A DNA stretch of 64,000 bases from Elymus sibiricus (lineage: Eukaryota; Streptophyta; Magnoliopsida; Poales; Poaceae): positions 541,488,222-541,552,221 of the forward strand of contig CM077667.1 of NCBI GenBank assembly GCA_039707655.1. Direction: 5' to 3'. Of the stretch, positions 11,031 through 22,108 are shown piece by piece (within the stretch, counting starts at the first letter, position 1; each line of letters begins with the position of its first letter). The notes under the pieces are model-generated. The model was given only the letters and a program-made list of their open reading frames with translations. It did not search any database and had not been told where the DNA came from. The position numbers were made by a program, and so were the translations under genes.

Positions 11031-12430
11031 GAGTTACTCCAGTAATGTCCCAGATCTGAGTTGTAAAGACCGTTCTGGTGGCTACTGGTTTATTTGCCGG
11101 TTTCATCCAAGGGTTCAGACGGTCGTTACCCTACAGCTACAACTTGTTAAGTAATATGCCCGCCGGAATATTGTACCTGGCAGCACCCATGGTCATCCAA
11201 AGAATCAAGAACACATCCGGCCAAGCTCTTTCAGCTGAGGATCTAGGCAAAGAGAACCATAATGAAGGAGCAAGATTGGCCATACAGGTATGATAATGGT
11301 TGCAAGACCAACATGGTACAGATACTCAAAACAGTCTGGTTCGGTACCAATCACCGTGGGTACATACCCACGGGGTCTATTCCATTTGCAAGGAGTCCAT
11401 ATCGAGTCAACCCGCTCCACCAGCTATATATTCTCAGAATCGTCAGAAGGGGGGTATTCAAGCCTGTCAGATGGAACGATCAGAAGGATGATAACTGCCT
11501 CAAAGCGTGTGTCCTCACCTAGCAAAATCAGGCAAAAGATAACCTGCTGGGGACAAGACCTTCCTGTTAGGACCCCCGTCAGTCAAGCCTGCGGATAATA
11601 CTGTTATAAGATAGTACCCTTTACGTTGGTCACGACAGGCTACAACCAAGTCGTTGGTACAGATGTGATGCTTAGGGCAGTGAACATAGCCAAGATGGTT
11701 CCGTAACCCCTGCAAGGAGTTCGATTCCGCCAGGAGAACAGCACTAGTTGAGTCTGGAGGGCACCCAGCCATTTGAAGCAGCCCAATGCAATGGATAAAA
11801 GATTTTTGTGTCCACCGAGATAATCTGTTCACGACTCAATGGGCGGTCGTCCGTATTGAACCTCATCACGACCGTCCATGAGGAATAACTCCCGGACCTG
11901 CGAGGAGGACATGTATTTCAGACAGGATAAGCCATTGCATACAGATAAGTCAGCAGACATAAAAGGATTAAAGTCAGAGTAATATATATGGGGTAAGATC
12001 TGTCAGAATGAGAATCCAGTGAAACAAACCACACCAAAGCCAGACCATGAGTCAGATAAAATCCAGCGGGAGCATTGTGCAAAGGCAAACAGGAAACCCG
12101 AGTTGGAAACGGTTTCCTCAAGCAGGGATATTTGTGTTTAACCCCTGAGCAACTAAATCTCGAGGACGAGATTTCCTTAAGGGGGGTAGGTTTGTAACAC
12201 CCTAGATTTTGCCCATTTCTTTTTCTTTTGATTTTGGCTTCGTTTTGCTTTTCCGTGGTTTGGTAGTCTTGGAACCCGGAAGGATCCCCCTTGATTTCTC
12301 TTTCCTAGTGGCTTGCCAACCTCTAAACCATCCCAAGACCTTGCAATTTCCATCTTGGACCAATCTCAATATTCTTTTCTTGGGAATATTCCTTTTTCTA
12401 TTAAAGGAATAACCCTGTCTGCCTTGGGTT

Positions 12431-13365
12431 GTGAAGCAACCTATATCTTCATCATTCCAAAAATTCCCAAATAATTCTCATAATTTTTTTGGGTAATATC
12501 TCCCTCAAATATGTCAAAACCTATCCTTGCCATATTCAAAAATATCTCACTAATATTCCTTTTCCTATTCTGCCCCAGATGGCATTTTGTGAAGCAAGTG
12601 CCATTTATCTTTTCTTGCTTGCTCCCAAACTTTTTGGGAACTCTTTCCTATCCATATCATTGCCACATGCCAAAATTAAACTCAATTTGGTAGGTAAATA
12701 TTTCTTGGCAAATTTCCAAAGTTTCTGATCCAAAGGAAGCTTTGTGAAGCAAGTGCTAGGTAAGAGTATGCAAATGAGTTGAAATTTGCCAGGCATCTTT
12801 ATATGCTCAAATTAACACTCTCCACAAGATTTGAGGATCATCCCATCTTCTATTTGACCACAGCATCAAATCTTTGTTTCTGGTCATATTTTCCTGTTGT
12901 GAAGCAACTATATTTTATATTGCTTCATAATTGCTGAAAATTTACCAGAGCATTCTCCTACTCAGATAACCTATCTCCACCAAATTTTGGCTCATTCCAT
13001 TTAGCCATTTTCCATCAGCAATTTTCCTAAGAGTCTGGTCAGAGAGGTCCATTATGAAGGAAGTACCATTTTGGCTTGCCCAAATGGCATGAAATTTTTA
13101 TGGCACTCTGATACGACCAAATCATTATCATCTACCCATTTTCAGCTCAAGGCAACACTATAGGTGAGTGCCACATCCAGATTAGCCTTGCTATCCAAAA
13201 GAGCCCTTTGAACTGCAAGTGCTACTTATACTCATCTAAATGACCTGAAAACTTGCAGAAGTGATCATCTTAGTGTGAGATAGCTCTCATCCAAATATCA
13301 GAGTCTAGTTCCTGCTCAATCTCTCTCACCTCCCATCAAACCCTTTGCTGTCAGAATCCTTTAGT
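12431..13365 (+). repeat. Degenerate tandem repeat of about 155 bp inside the LARD LTR
   Basis: The motif gtgaagcaa or a decayed form (atgaaggaa, gaactgcaa) recurs at 12431, 12589, 12744, 12899, 13054 and 13210, so spacings are 158, 155, 155, 155 and 156 bp. The sequence upstream of each motif is also weakly shared (for example ctggtc or ccagat before the motif). Confidence 0.65.
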
Positions 13366-13853
13366 GCAAGTTTCTCTCATCCCAGAGCCACCTAGCTGCT
13401 CCCAGTCTCATATATCATCCATTTGAGCAGTGAGGGAGCTGTTTGACAAGCTCAGACAGGCAGGAGACTTCGGCAGCACGCCATGTGCGTGGTGACCACG
13501 GGGCAGACAAGTCATATGCGCGCTCTGTGCATTGGGGCACTCGGCCTCGTCCGTTTCCCCGCTCCCTCGACGCCTCGTCGTGTCCAATAGCTCCCCCTCG
13601 TCGTCGTCTTCCTCCCTGGATAAGTCTTCCGCTCTCTAGTCCTCTCATACGCGGTGCGGCAGCCGCGTCCGCAACGTGCCCGTCTCTGCCGCCGCCGCGT
13701 CCGTCGCCTCGAGCCCTCCCGATCCTTCCTGACCTTGCTTGATCCCTCTCCGCTCCTGTCTGACCTCTCGGGATGCCTCTCCCCTCCTCCATGAGCATTC
13801 CCGAAGCTCCGGCACGCGTCGTCGCGGCCGTGGCCGAGCCCTGCGCCGTCCGG

Positions 13854-13862
13854 CTATAAATA
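13854..13862 (+). promoter_or_regulatory. TATA box of the LARD LTR
   Basis: ctataaata lies in a GC-rich block, the normal setting of a grass LTR promoter. Transcription would start about 30 bp downstream near 13885-13895. The equivalent part of the 5' LTR is outside the window. Confidence 0.65.
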
Positions 13863-16094
13863 GCCTAGCCCGAGCTCTCCTCGAGCTCACCACAACACCC
13901 ACGACTCTCCCCTCTCCCTCCCTAGAACCCCAAGCCGAGCCGAGGAGCTCTCCCTGCACACTTCTGGCCTTCATGGCCGATTCGGTCTCTGCCTAAATTG
14001 CGGTGAGCCAGAGCTCCTCTCGCTCTCCTACCACCACCAAGCGGACCCCAAACTCCGGCGGAGCCTCCCACCTCTTCCTCTCAACCGCCGGCGCGCCGTA
14101 GCACCGAACCCACCTCCCACCCGACGTGGCCATCCGCCATGGCCAAGCTCCCGCTTGCCTCGGTCCACCCCGGCGTCCGTGGCCTATACCATCAGATGCG
14201 GCTCCTCTTGCTGAGCTCATCCATAGGCCGAGCACCGCGGGGGACGGACTGAGCCGCCGGCAATCGCCGGTCAAGCGTCGCCCTGCCACGGCCGAGCATG
14301 GGTGAGAGGAAGGAGACGACGCCTCCCTGGCCTGCCGGTGGACCCTGCTGTAAGTGAGAGAGGACCCGGGCCCAGTGACTTAAGTGGAGGCGCACACCGG
14401 GTCGTTGCGCTTTCAGTACACTGAAGGCGTACTTCTCTGCGGCCTGTGGTCAGAATGCGTGTTCACTTACTAAAAGCGTATTTTTGAAATACGCCTTCGA
14501 CTCAGCCCGGCGCCGAAGGGGTTAAATTGTGGACGTTCACTGGTTAAAGGCAGGAATGAACAGGGTTCCGTTTGTTTTCTGTCTAACGAGTGAACGGCCA
14601 CAACTTTTTAACCGTAACCCCGATCGAGGTGATTCCAAAGCCCACGTCTTAGTCTCGTCGAGCCCGTCATGTCGGTATAATTTTCATGGTGTGTTCACAT
14701 AGTGAAAATGACCAATTTATCCTTGCCCGTAAACAGCCCCCTCCGGGAGAGAACTGTTTCCGGCAATCATTTCCGCGGACTATCCGCACTTCTTCCTGGT
14801 GGATCCCTCACCCCAGGCAAGCCAGCACACCCATTCCATGAAGTATTTCAATAGAATTTCTTATTTAATTGAATTACTTGCATTTATAAATGAATTACTT
14901 TCATTTATTCGCTACATAATAATTCATAGTAATTAATTTAAATACTTAGTTGATGCCATCTTAAGTATTGTGATAAACCACTATGTTTGCCAAGTGAACT
15001 TAGTGGGTTGATCTTGAGTCACCTGTCCGGGCTTATCCGTGCAACCACATTTGTTGGTATGGGACGGCCTTGACTTGGGCTGATCGCGTGCTCTTTTATC
15101 AGTACCACCAAAGAGGGAAGGTTATGCGCGCGTGCTACCCTGGCCCGGTAGGCGGCAATAACCTTGTGAGCCCAGTTGATTTGTATGGGCCCGTCCCCGT
15201 TTGGGACAGTTTAGTACGTCCCCGTTTAGGACAGTTTTGTACATCCCTATTTTTGACAGTTTAGTTTGGCCACTACGGTGGCAGGTGTCATGAGGACACA
15301 GGGGCCACCCAGGGCAGGCCTCCGGGGGAGGATGAATGCCGGTGGTACGATGAAAGAGTCATGGGTCAGGCAGGTTTCGTTGAAGCAACGCTAGTCCACC
15401 TGAAGGGGATCAAGAGGCCGGGTGCTCCATGGTGTGGGTAAAGTGCGCAACCTCTGCAGAGAGTAAAATCTATTCGAATAGCCACGTCCACGGTATTGGA
15501 CAGCCCGTCCAGACCTCACTAGGTGGTCAACCGTAACAGTGTTAGTAATGATGGAAGAACTCGTCTTGTGGTCGGAAGTACTCAGTGAGTATTCCGAGGG
15601 TTGTGGGACAACCCGGAAATGAGTAAGTTGGTGACTGATAACAGTAAGTAAACTACTTATGCATTTAATATGATATTGCTATGCTATTGTTTGCTGCATT
15701 GTTTGGTTGTCGTGAGCTTGCAAGTACATTCAAAGTACTCACCTGGCGTATCATGCCAGTTTGCAGGTCAGGTTTGCTTGCTTGTCGAAGATACCGAGTG
15801 CGCGAGCTAGGATAAGTGTTCTAGCCAGAGTCCCTGCGGAATGGAGTCCATCACCGCCGTTGTTGTTCCGCTGCCGAGAGTTACTCCGCTTCCTCAGGTC
15901 GTTCCACTGTTAGCATAGAGCTACTCTAGGCAGGCGTAGCCTCGTCGTGCCGATGTAATCCATGTACCCTTGTAACCCTTTTCCATAGTAATAAAGAGCT
16001 GATTTGTTCTATGCCAACACTGCCTTATTCCAAAAGACTTGTCCTTGGGTTGGAATACGGGGCGTTCCGGTCTTCTCTGAGCCGGGGTGCCACA

Positions 16095-16630
16095 GTAGGC
16101 CACAAATGCGGGCCAGTGATCTTTTATTTTCAAGTATTGACCTTTGAATTCTGGAGTCTCATCTTTCTCGACAATCTTTTTGTTCAATAGTTTCTTCCAG
16201 TTCTTGAATAGTTCTGCCATTTTCTTAAGAGCAAACGCCTTGACCTTTCGCTGTATAACTGGGTTATTCAGATCCTCCTCTGGCGGTAGGCTGAAATTTC
16301 TCACAGCGAGTTCCAAAGATCATCTTTTAGTCTATCGTGGACATAAGGAACTTCAGGGTCCTTCTTCTTATTCCATTCTTGGATGCTGATCGGGACGCTG
16401 TCCCTAACAATAACTCTGCACTGATGTATAAATTTGTCCTTCGTCCGCTTGGGAGCAATCGGTTGGCCTTCTGGAGAGACTTCTTCGATCGTGAACCTTT
16501 CATCCGGGTCCAACCTTTTCTTCGGGCCTTGTCACCTAACCGAAGTTTGGCTCGATCCGGAGGGCTAAAAGAAGAAAGAAGCGTTAATATATGTACATAC
16601 AAAATAATTAATGCATCTAGTCAGCAGAGG

Positions 16631-16686
<56 letters not shown>

Positions 16687-16933
16687 CGCCGGACTTTGAA
16701 ACAGTTAAGGCTCCCTTGTCCATTCAATCACCGGAGCCGTCATGATATCCTTCCTCCTCCATTCTATCACCGGAGCCGTCATGATCTCCTTCCTCCTCCA
16801 TTGGATCACCAGAGCCGTCATCCTCTCTTCTATCATCATCGGTGTCGTTGAGCCACGACAAGATATTATCATCACCTCCATCGCGGATTATATCCCCCAA
16901 CAACTCTCCTTTTTCTAAGTCTCTGTGATCCAT
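16095..16933 (-). pseudogene. CACTA A second gene, 5' part (Transposase_24-type), cut by the LARD
   Basis: Exon 1 runs from ATG 16933 to 16685 and starts MDHRDLEKGELLGDIIRDGG, followed by acidic repeats (EEEGDHDGSGD). The donor GTATATATA leads into a (TA)n intron and the acceptor ttttag precedes exon 2 at 16564. Exon 2 carries LDPDERFTIEEVSPEG and IQEWNKKKDPEVPYVHDRL, then the segment ending KIKDHWPAFVAY, where the LARD begins. TGA at 16724-16726 replaces the CGA kept in copy B, and there is a frame change near 16310. The gene is expected to be a CACTA DNA-binding accessory protein. Confidence 0.75.
16634..16683. repeat. (TA)n in intron 1 of the CACTA A second gene
   Basis: About 25 TA units start right at the minus-strand splice donor. 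The same position in copy B (44802-44836) has fewer units. Confidence 0.95.
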
Positions 16934-16985
16934 AGTTTCTGCACATAAAGCATTGACACTTCAAACTAGCTATCACATAAAGCAA

Positions 16986-18727
16986 AAAACAAGTATATTT
17001 GTCAAAAAATACAACACTTGACAGAGTTTCCTCTATTTAAAAAATAGTTCTCTTTTTTCAAAAATCATTCCCTCCATATAGAAACTTGCGGACCCCCCCC
17101 CCCCCTCATGTCGAAGTTATTGGGGATATGTTGAATTCCCCAGAGAGTTAGGGGTGTTCTAAAGCGGCACTACATGATATAGGTGAAGGGGGATAACATC
17201 CGGGAATGTTTTCCCGAAGTCTGCATTTTTGGACAGATGAAACAGAGGGGGATGGTTACAGGTTCGCTATGCTAGCTTATTGACAGACGAATGGAGGGCA
17301 TATTCGGATTCGTCATATTTTTCTGATCGATTTCTAAAGGTTTACCAATATCCTGAAAATTACTGGAATTCTGCTAAGTCTGAGAATTCCTTAGCTTTAA
17401 ACATCACTTAGCTCTTTTCCAAAGGCTACAACTATTGTTCTGTACATCCTATGGGGTAGTGCCTTATATCAATATTGATCACTCTCCTGTGATCTACAAG
17501 ATAGTATCAATTGCATCTCTGATAGAGTCCATTAGCTTGCTCAAAACTTTGTTTGAAAAGTTCCACTTGATATTAGTTCTAATGGAGACACTTCATATAA
17601 GTGGTTTACTCTACATATGAACATTTTCTATAGACATCAATCCATCCATCTATACATACATACATACATGGACAAAAAAAATCTATGAACAAAAAAAATT
17701 CATCATATCAACATTTTCTATATATATACATCCATCCATCCATGGATCTTGAGCAGAGTAGAGTATATGCCACAGCATTCCTAAAGTTTGCCACAACTTT
17801 GCCATATAATTAAGGTCAAAAGCTCTAAATTTCATAACTTTGACACAACAAAAATTTCTTCAATGAACATCAAAATGAACTCTAAATAAATTATAAAGAA
17901 AAAATGATCATCCATCCATCTAAACATATCTATCTATCCATCTAACATGTCATACATATTTGATGCAACAAACATAGCATGGCATGGCGAAAACATAGCA
18001 AAAACAAAATGAACTCTAATGCAAAAAAATTATTCTTTGATTTGCAAAGGAGCTATATTCTCCCCAATTCTTTTGAACCCACAAAAATTACTCCATTTAT
18101 TTGACAGTACCCACAACCCATTCCAATAAAAACATTTGGTTCCATAGTTCAAAATTTTCAAATTTCATTGAGTTCAAATTTGGACCAGATTCGAACACCA
18201 TGGTCAAAGGCCAATTTAAATTGCTCCAAAAATTCTGAAACTTTGCCAGACTCTCTTTTATGCATCAACACCTCACCACAAAAATTCTCAAAAATTCCTA
18301 AAATCCGTAAAGCCCTCTAGCATTTCATCATACACTTGATATGCACTGTTTACCACTGTCAGGGGAGTGCTCGGGGACGGCGTCGGGGGCCAGCGACGAG
18401 GAGCGGGCTTAGGGAGAAGGGCAAGGAGGTCTGGCGACGAGGACGGCGGGGAGGTCCGGCGACGAGGAGCGGGCTCGGGGACGGCTCGGAGGAGACGGCG
18501 TCGGGCAGGGCTCTAGGATGGAGTTGGGGGCGGCGACGAGGAGCGGGCTCGGGGAGGAGGGCGAGGAGGTCCGGCGACGAGGATGGCGGGGCGGTCTGGC
18601 AACGAGGAGCGGTCTCGGGGATGGCTCGGAGGCGACGGCGAGATCGGGCAGCCTGGCGGTGTCGAGGTGGTCTTCGGCATCGTCGGGGGAACTACATATG
18701 GCTTTTGGAAATTTTCCTAAGTGCTGC
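16986..18727 (-). other. Leader and upstream region of the CACTA A second gene
   Basis: No protein family was recognised. It includes a C run near 17093-17105, AT-rich sequence with catccatc and atacatac simple repeats (17640-18000), and a GC-rich stretch at 18360-18690 with several copies of a gcgacgaggagcggg motif. By comparison with 46039-46416 in copy B this would be the transcribed leader below the TATA box at 18728, and may hold an untranslated or first exon. Confidence 0.5.
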
Positions 18728-18960
18728 TTATATACAGAGACCTTTAGTCCCGGTTGGTGGCTCCAACCAGGACTAATGGCCCCGCTTTAGTCCTGGTTGG
18801 TAGCTCCAACCGGGACTAAAGGTGAATTTCACTAGCCCAAAGGGCGGGAAGCCCAGGCCTTTACTCCCGGTTGGTGGCTCCAACCGTGACTAAAGGGGGG
18901 CCATTAGTCCTGGTTGGAGCCACCAACCGGGACTAAAGGCCTGGTGCTGCCGCAGCCAAA
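18728..18960 (-). promoter_or_regulatory. Internal promoter of CACTA A: TATA plus palindromic repeats
   Basis: ttatata (18728-18734) is followed on the right, which is upstream on the minus strand, by repeats of tttagtcccggttgg and its inverse ccaaccgggactaaa. These are the repeats that also fill the element ends. In En/Spm the accessory transposase binds subterminal repeats and acts on the promoter, so the same may hold here. 18961-19513 is AT-rich and has no gene. Confidence 0.65.
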
Positions 18961-19513
18961 AGTTTAGTCCCACCTCGCTAGTTGAGAGGCGCCCACACTG
19001 GTTTATAAGCTGTGTTGCGCCTGAGCTGTCGAGCTCCTCTCTAATGCAGGCAGTACATGCCTAACCTTTGTCTCCGCCATGTTGGGCCTGCATCCTGACC
19101 CACGTACAGATGTGTTTCCAGTCGTATGCAGGCCGTGGTGGCCTAGTAGGCGGCATTTTTTTAATTTTTTTGTTATTTTAGTTTGCTATTAAAGTTTTTA
19201 ACAAAAAATACTTTATGAAAATTCTTTTTGCTATTAAAGTTTTTAACGAAAAATACTTTGATAATTTTAGTTGCATAAATTTTATATAATTTTAAGTTAA
19301 TATTATTTTGATAATAACTAGAGGTTTATAAAAGCTTTTTAGTTGATTCTTTTTGCTATTGAAGAATATTATAGTTTTGTTTTAGTTGATCATAACAAAA
19401 TATTTTCATTGATTCTTTTTAGTTCATTCTTTTTGCTATTAGAGTTTTATAAAAGCTTTTTAGTTCATTCTTTTTGCTATTAGTTCATTATTTTTGCTAT
19501 TAGTTCATTCTTT

Positions 19514-20745
19514 GAGCTAACTGACCCTAAAATTGAAAAGCACTACAAATGAACTGTGAAAAGGTTGAAACTTGGTATGGTGTCATAATTTCACCCACAT
19601 AGCATGTGCTAAAAAGTTGAGAGGGTTACGGCAAAAACTGGATGCACTTCGCGTACAAACTGGACAATCTCTTTCGAAGTATCAGGGCTTCGGACGAAAA
19701 CTCATCTACTACAAAGGGATTTCATTTTTTTAACTTTTTTTAACTCCAGATTTTTTTGTGTTCAAAATGCACCATTCAAAGCCACATCATCAATTTTCAA
19801 CCCTTTTGTGACTTCATTTGCTATTTCTCAAGCATTTAGTGATTTATTTTGAGCTAAATAACCCTAAAATTGACAAGCACTACAAATGAACTCTGAAAAG
19901 GTTGAAACTTGGCATGGTGTCATAATTTCACCCACATAGCATGTGCTAAAAAGATAAGAGGGTTACGGGAAAAACTGGATGCACTTCTTGTACAAACTGG
20001 ACAATCTGTTTCGAAGTATCAGGGTTTCGGACGAAAACTCATCTACTACAAAGGGATTTCATTTTTTTTAAACATATTTTAACTCCAGAATTTTTGTGTG
20101 TTCAAAATGCACCATTCAAAGCGACATCATCAATTTTCAACCCTTTTGTGACTTCATTTGCTATTTTTCATGCATTCATGATTTATTTTGAGCTAAAATG
20201 ACCCTGAATTTGAAAAGCACTGCAAATGAACTCTGAAGAGGTTGAAACTTGGCATGGTGTCATAATTTGACCAACATAGCATGTGCTAAAAAGTTGAGAG
20301 GGTTACGGGAAAAACTGGATGCACTTCGTGTACAAACTGAAGAATCTCTTTCGAAGTATCCGGGTTTTGGACGAATACTCATCTACTACAAAAGGGATTT
20401 CAGTTTTTTAACATTTTTTAACTCCAGAATTTTTGTGTGTTCAAAATGCACCATTCAAAGCCACATCATAAATTTTCAACCCTTTTTTGACTTCATTTGC
20501 TATTTTTCATGCATTTAATGATTTATTTTGAGCTAAATGACCCTGAAATTGACAAGCACTACAAATGAACTCTGAAATGGTTGAAACTTGGCATGGTGTC
20601 ATAATTTCACCCACATAGCATGTGCTAAAGAGTTGAGTGGGTTACGGGAAAAACTGGATGCACTTCGTGTACAAACTGGACAATCTCTTTCGAAGTATCA
20701 GGGTTTCGGACGAAAACTCATCTATTACAAAAGGGATTTCATTTC
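19514..20745. repeat. Tandem array, about 338-bp unit, four units (CACTA A)
   Basis: The motif gagctaa recurs at 19514, 19851, 20190 and 20530 (spacings 337, 339 and 340 bp). Each unit contains ggttgaaacttgg and cgaagtatc. The last unit is partial. The array lies just beyond the 3' end of the transposase gene. Copy B has two units at the same place. Confidence 0.93.
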
Positions 20746-20812
20746 TTGACATGTAACTGCAGTGACATTCTAGATCAAAGCAATCATCAGAATAGTTGTG
20801 GAGAGAAAGTCT

Positions 20813-21586
20813 TCAGTTTTTCTTCGCGTGTGTCCCTTGCTTATTGCGCCGTAACCATGGATAATCTTCATCGTTTAACAGGATGCTTGGGTCAGCCTTC
20901 ACATTGAAGGGATAAATTTCATGAAACTTTTCATAATGTTCAGACATGTCTGTCTTGTCCTCCACTCCCACGATGTTTCTTTTCCCTGAAAGAACTATGT
21001 GTCGCTTTGGCTCATCGTTTGATGTATTTGCTTCCTTATCTTTTTTTTCTCGGTTTGGTAGACATGTCCTTCACATAGAAAACCTGCGCCACATCATTGG
21101 CTAGGATGAATGGTTCGTCTGTGTACCCAAGATTGTTGAGACCCACTGTTGTTATTCCGTACTGTGGGTCTACCTATACCCCGCCTCCTGACAGATTGAC
21201 CCATTTGCACCGAAACAAAGGGACCTTAAATTCATGTCCATAGTCAAGTTCCCATATCTCCTCTATGTAACCATAATATGTGTCCTTAATTTGCCCTACT
21301 GGTGATTGCTGCATCAAAGCGGACACCACTGTTTTGGTTGGTGCTCTTTTTATCTTGGGCGATCGTGTAAAATGTATTACCATTTATCTCGTACCCTTGG
21401 TAAGTCAATACAGTCGAAGATGGTGTCCTGGCCAACAAGTACAGGTCATGTGCAACAGTGTTGTTACGCATGAGATGCATTTGCAATCAACCGTCAAAAG
21501 TCCCGATGTGTTCACGTGTAATCCGGTCGTCTGACTGCTCCGCGTGTTTGTAGCGTAGAATATTCTTGTGTTCATTGATATACGGG
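20813..21586 (-). pseudogene. CACTA A TNP2-type transposase, C-terminal part
   Basis: This is the 3' part of the gene that continues at 30699-33233 beyond element 2. It includes the DUF4216-type segment (VLTYQGYEINGNTFY, KDTYYGYIEEIWELDY, FKVPLFRCKWVNL) and ends at TGA 20813-20815 after NPWLRRNKQG-type sequence. A frame change near 21290-21300, a stop after NLSGGGV, and another frame break in a T run at 21042-21049 disrupt it. Confidence 0.85.
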
Positions 21587-21591
21587 GCCAC
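21587..21591. other. Target-site duplication of element 2, left copy
   Basis: gccac before the LTR is repeated at 30694-30698 after the other LTR. The empty site in CACTA B reads ggggccaccaag (48427 and 54219 areas), which confirms the insertion point. Confidence 0.97.
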
Positions 21592-22062
21592 TGAGGGAGT
21601 CCTGGTTTGAGGGGTCCTCGGAAGGCCGACCTATTCGTTATAGGCCGAACAATATGGGCCGTATGCCGGACATTGGATTGATGGAAGACCCAAACTCCTG
21701 AAAGGAAGCTTCTAGAAGTGTGGCGTGTCCTCCACGTTTAAAGTAGTGAATAGGCATGTTTATTCCTTCGACGTGTAACCGACCATGTGTAAACCCTAGG
21801 GACCCCTGGCGTCTATATAAGCCGGAGGGTTTTAGGTTGTAGAAGAACAGAACTCATCTAGGGTTTTAGCTACTTGATCTCGAGGTAGATCAACTCTGTA
21901 ATCCTCATATCATCAATATAATCAAGCAGGACGTAGGGTATTACCTCCATAGGAGGGCCCGAACCTGGGTAAAACCTTGTCCCCTTCGTCTCTTGTTACC
22001 ATCGATCCAAGTCTCACAGCTCGGGACCCCCTACCCGAGATCCGCCGGTTTTGACACCGACA
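21592..22062 (+). repeat. 5' LTR of element 2
   Basis: It starts tgagggagtcctgg and ends tttgacaccgaca. A TATA box tatataa is at 21814-21820. The sequence after it (ttgttgctttcattgagag) is the primer-binding site position; the tRNA was not assigned. Confidence 0.96.
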
Positions 22063-22108
22063 TTGTTGCTTTCATTGAGAGTTCCGCTGTGATCGTCAGA
22101 AGGAATCG

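Larger units (their letters stand above)
8743..12192 (+). other. Non-coding interior of the LARD
   Basis: No frame shows gag, protease, reverse transcriptase, RNase H or integrase motifs. Short open frames such as 8879-9331 and 9483-9893 match nothing I know. The region holds a (TA)n run and a tandem hairpin array (listed separately). It ends in a purine-rich tract, aaggggggtaggt, directly before the 3' LTR. In this type of element the interior RNA would be copied by proteins supplied from another element. Confidence 0.8.
8120..16094 (+). mobile_element. LARD (Sukkula-like non-autonomous LTR element)
   Basis: A very long LTR (3902 bp, 12193-16094) pairs with an LTR remnant ending at 8725 around a 3467-bp interior with no gag or pol. 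A tRNA-iMet primer-binding site follows the 5' LTR and a purine-rich tract precedes the 3' LTR. These sizes and the absence of coding match Sukkula-type LARDs of barley and relatives, from memory. The visible 601 bp shared by both LTRs differ at about 20 sites (3.3%). The 5' LTR is cut by element 1. The 3' end abuts CACTA A at gtaggccaca; the uninterrupted CACTA B reads ttcttgtaggccaca at this place (near 44255), so the LARD sits inside the CACTA second gene. 8120-8124 (cacag) is the target duplication made by element 1. Confidence 0.88.
12193..16094 (+). repeat. 3' LTR of the LARD (3902 bp)
   Basis: It starts tgtaacaccc and ends ggtgccaca. It contains a periodic array at 12431-13365, a TATA box at 13854, a GC-rich block around it, and a hairpin-forming stretch at 14420-14503 (gaaggcgtactt with aaatacgccttc). 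The last 601 bp match the 5' LTR remnant. It holds no gene. Confidence 0.92.

Noticed and set aside
17093..17105. C run as a G-quadruplex candidate
   Set aside because: It is a single homopolymer without spaced G runs, and its length varies between copies like a slippage site.
18336..18776. Plus-strand open frame of 146 codons, Gly/Arg-rich
   Set aside because: It lies in a GC-rich repeated leader of a minus-strand gene, and its composition reflects gcgacgaggagcggg repeats rather than a protein.
19514..20745. CRISPR-like direct repeat array
   Set aside because: Units are about 338 bp without short repeat-spacer structure, and the genome is a plant.
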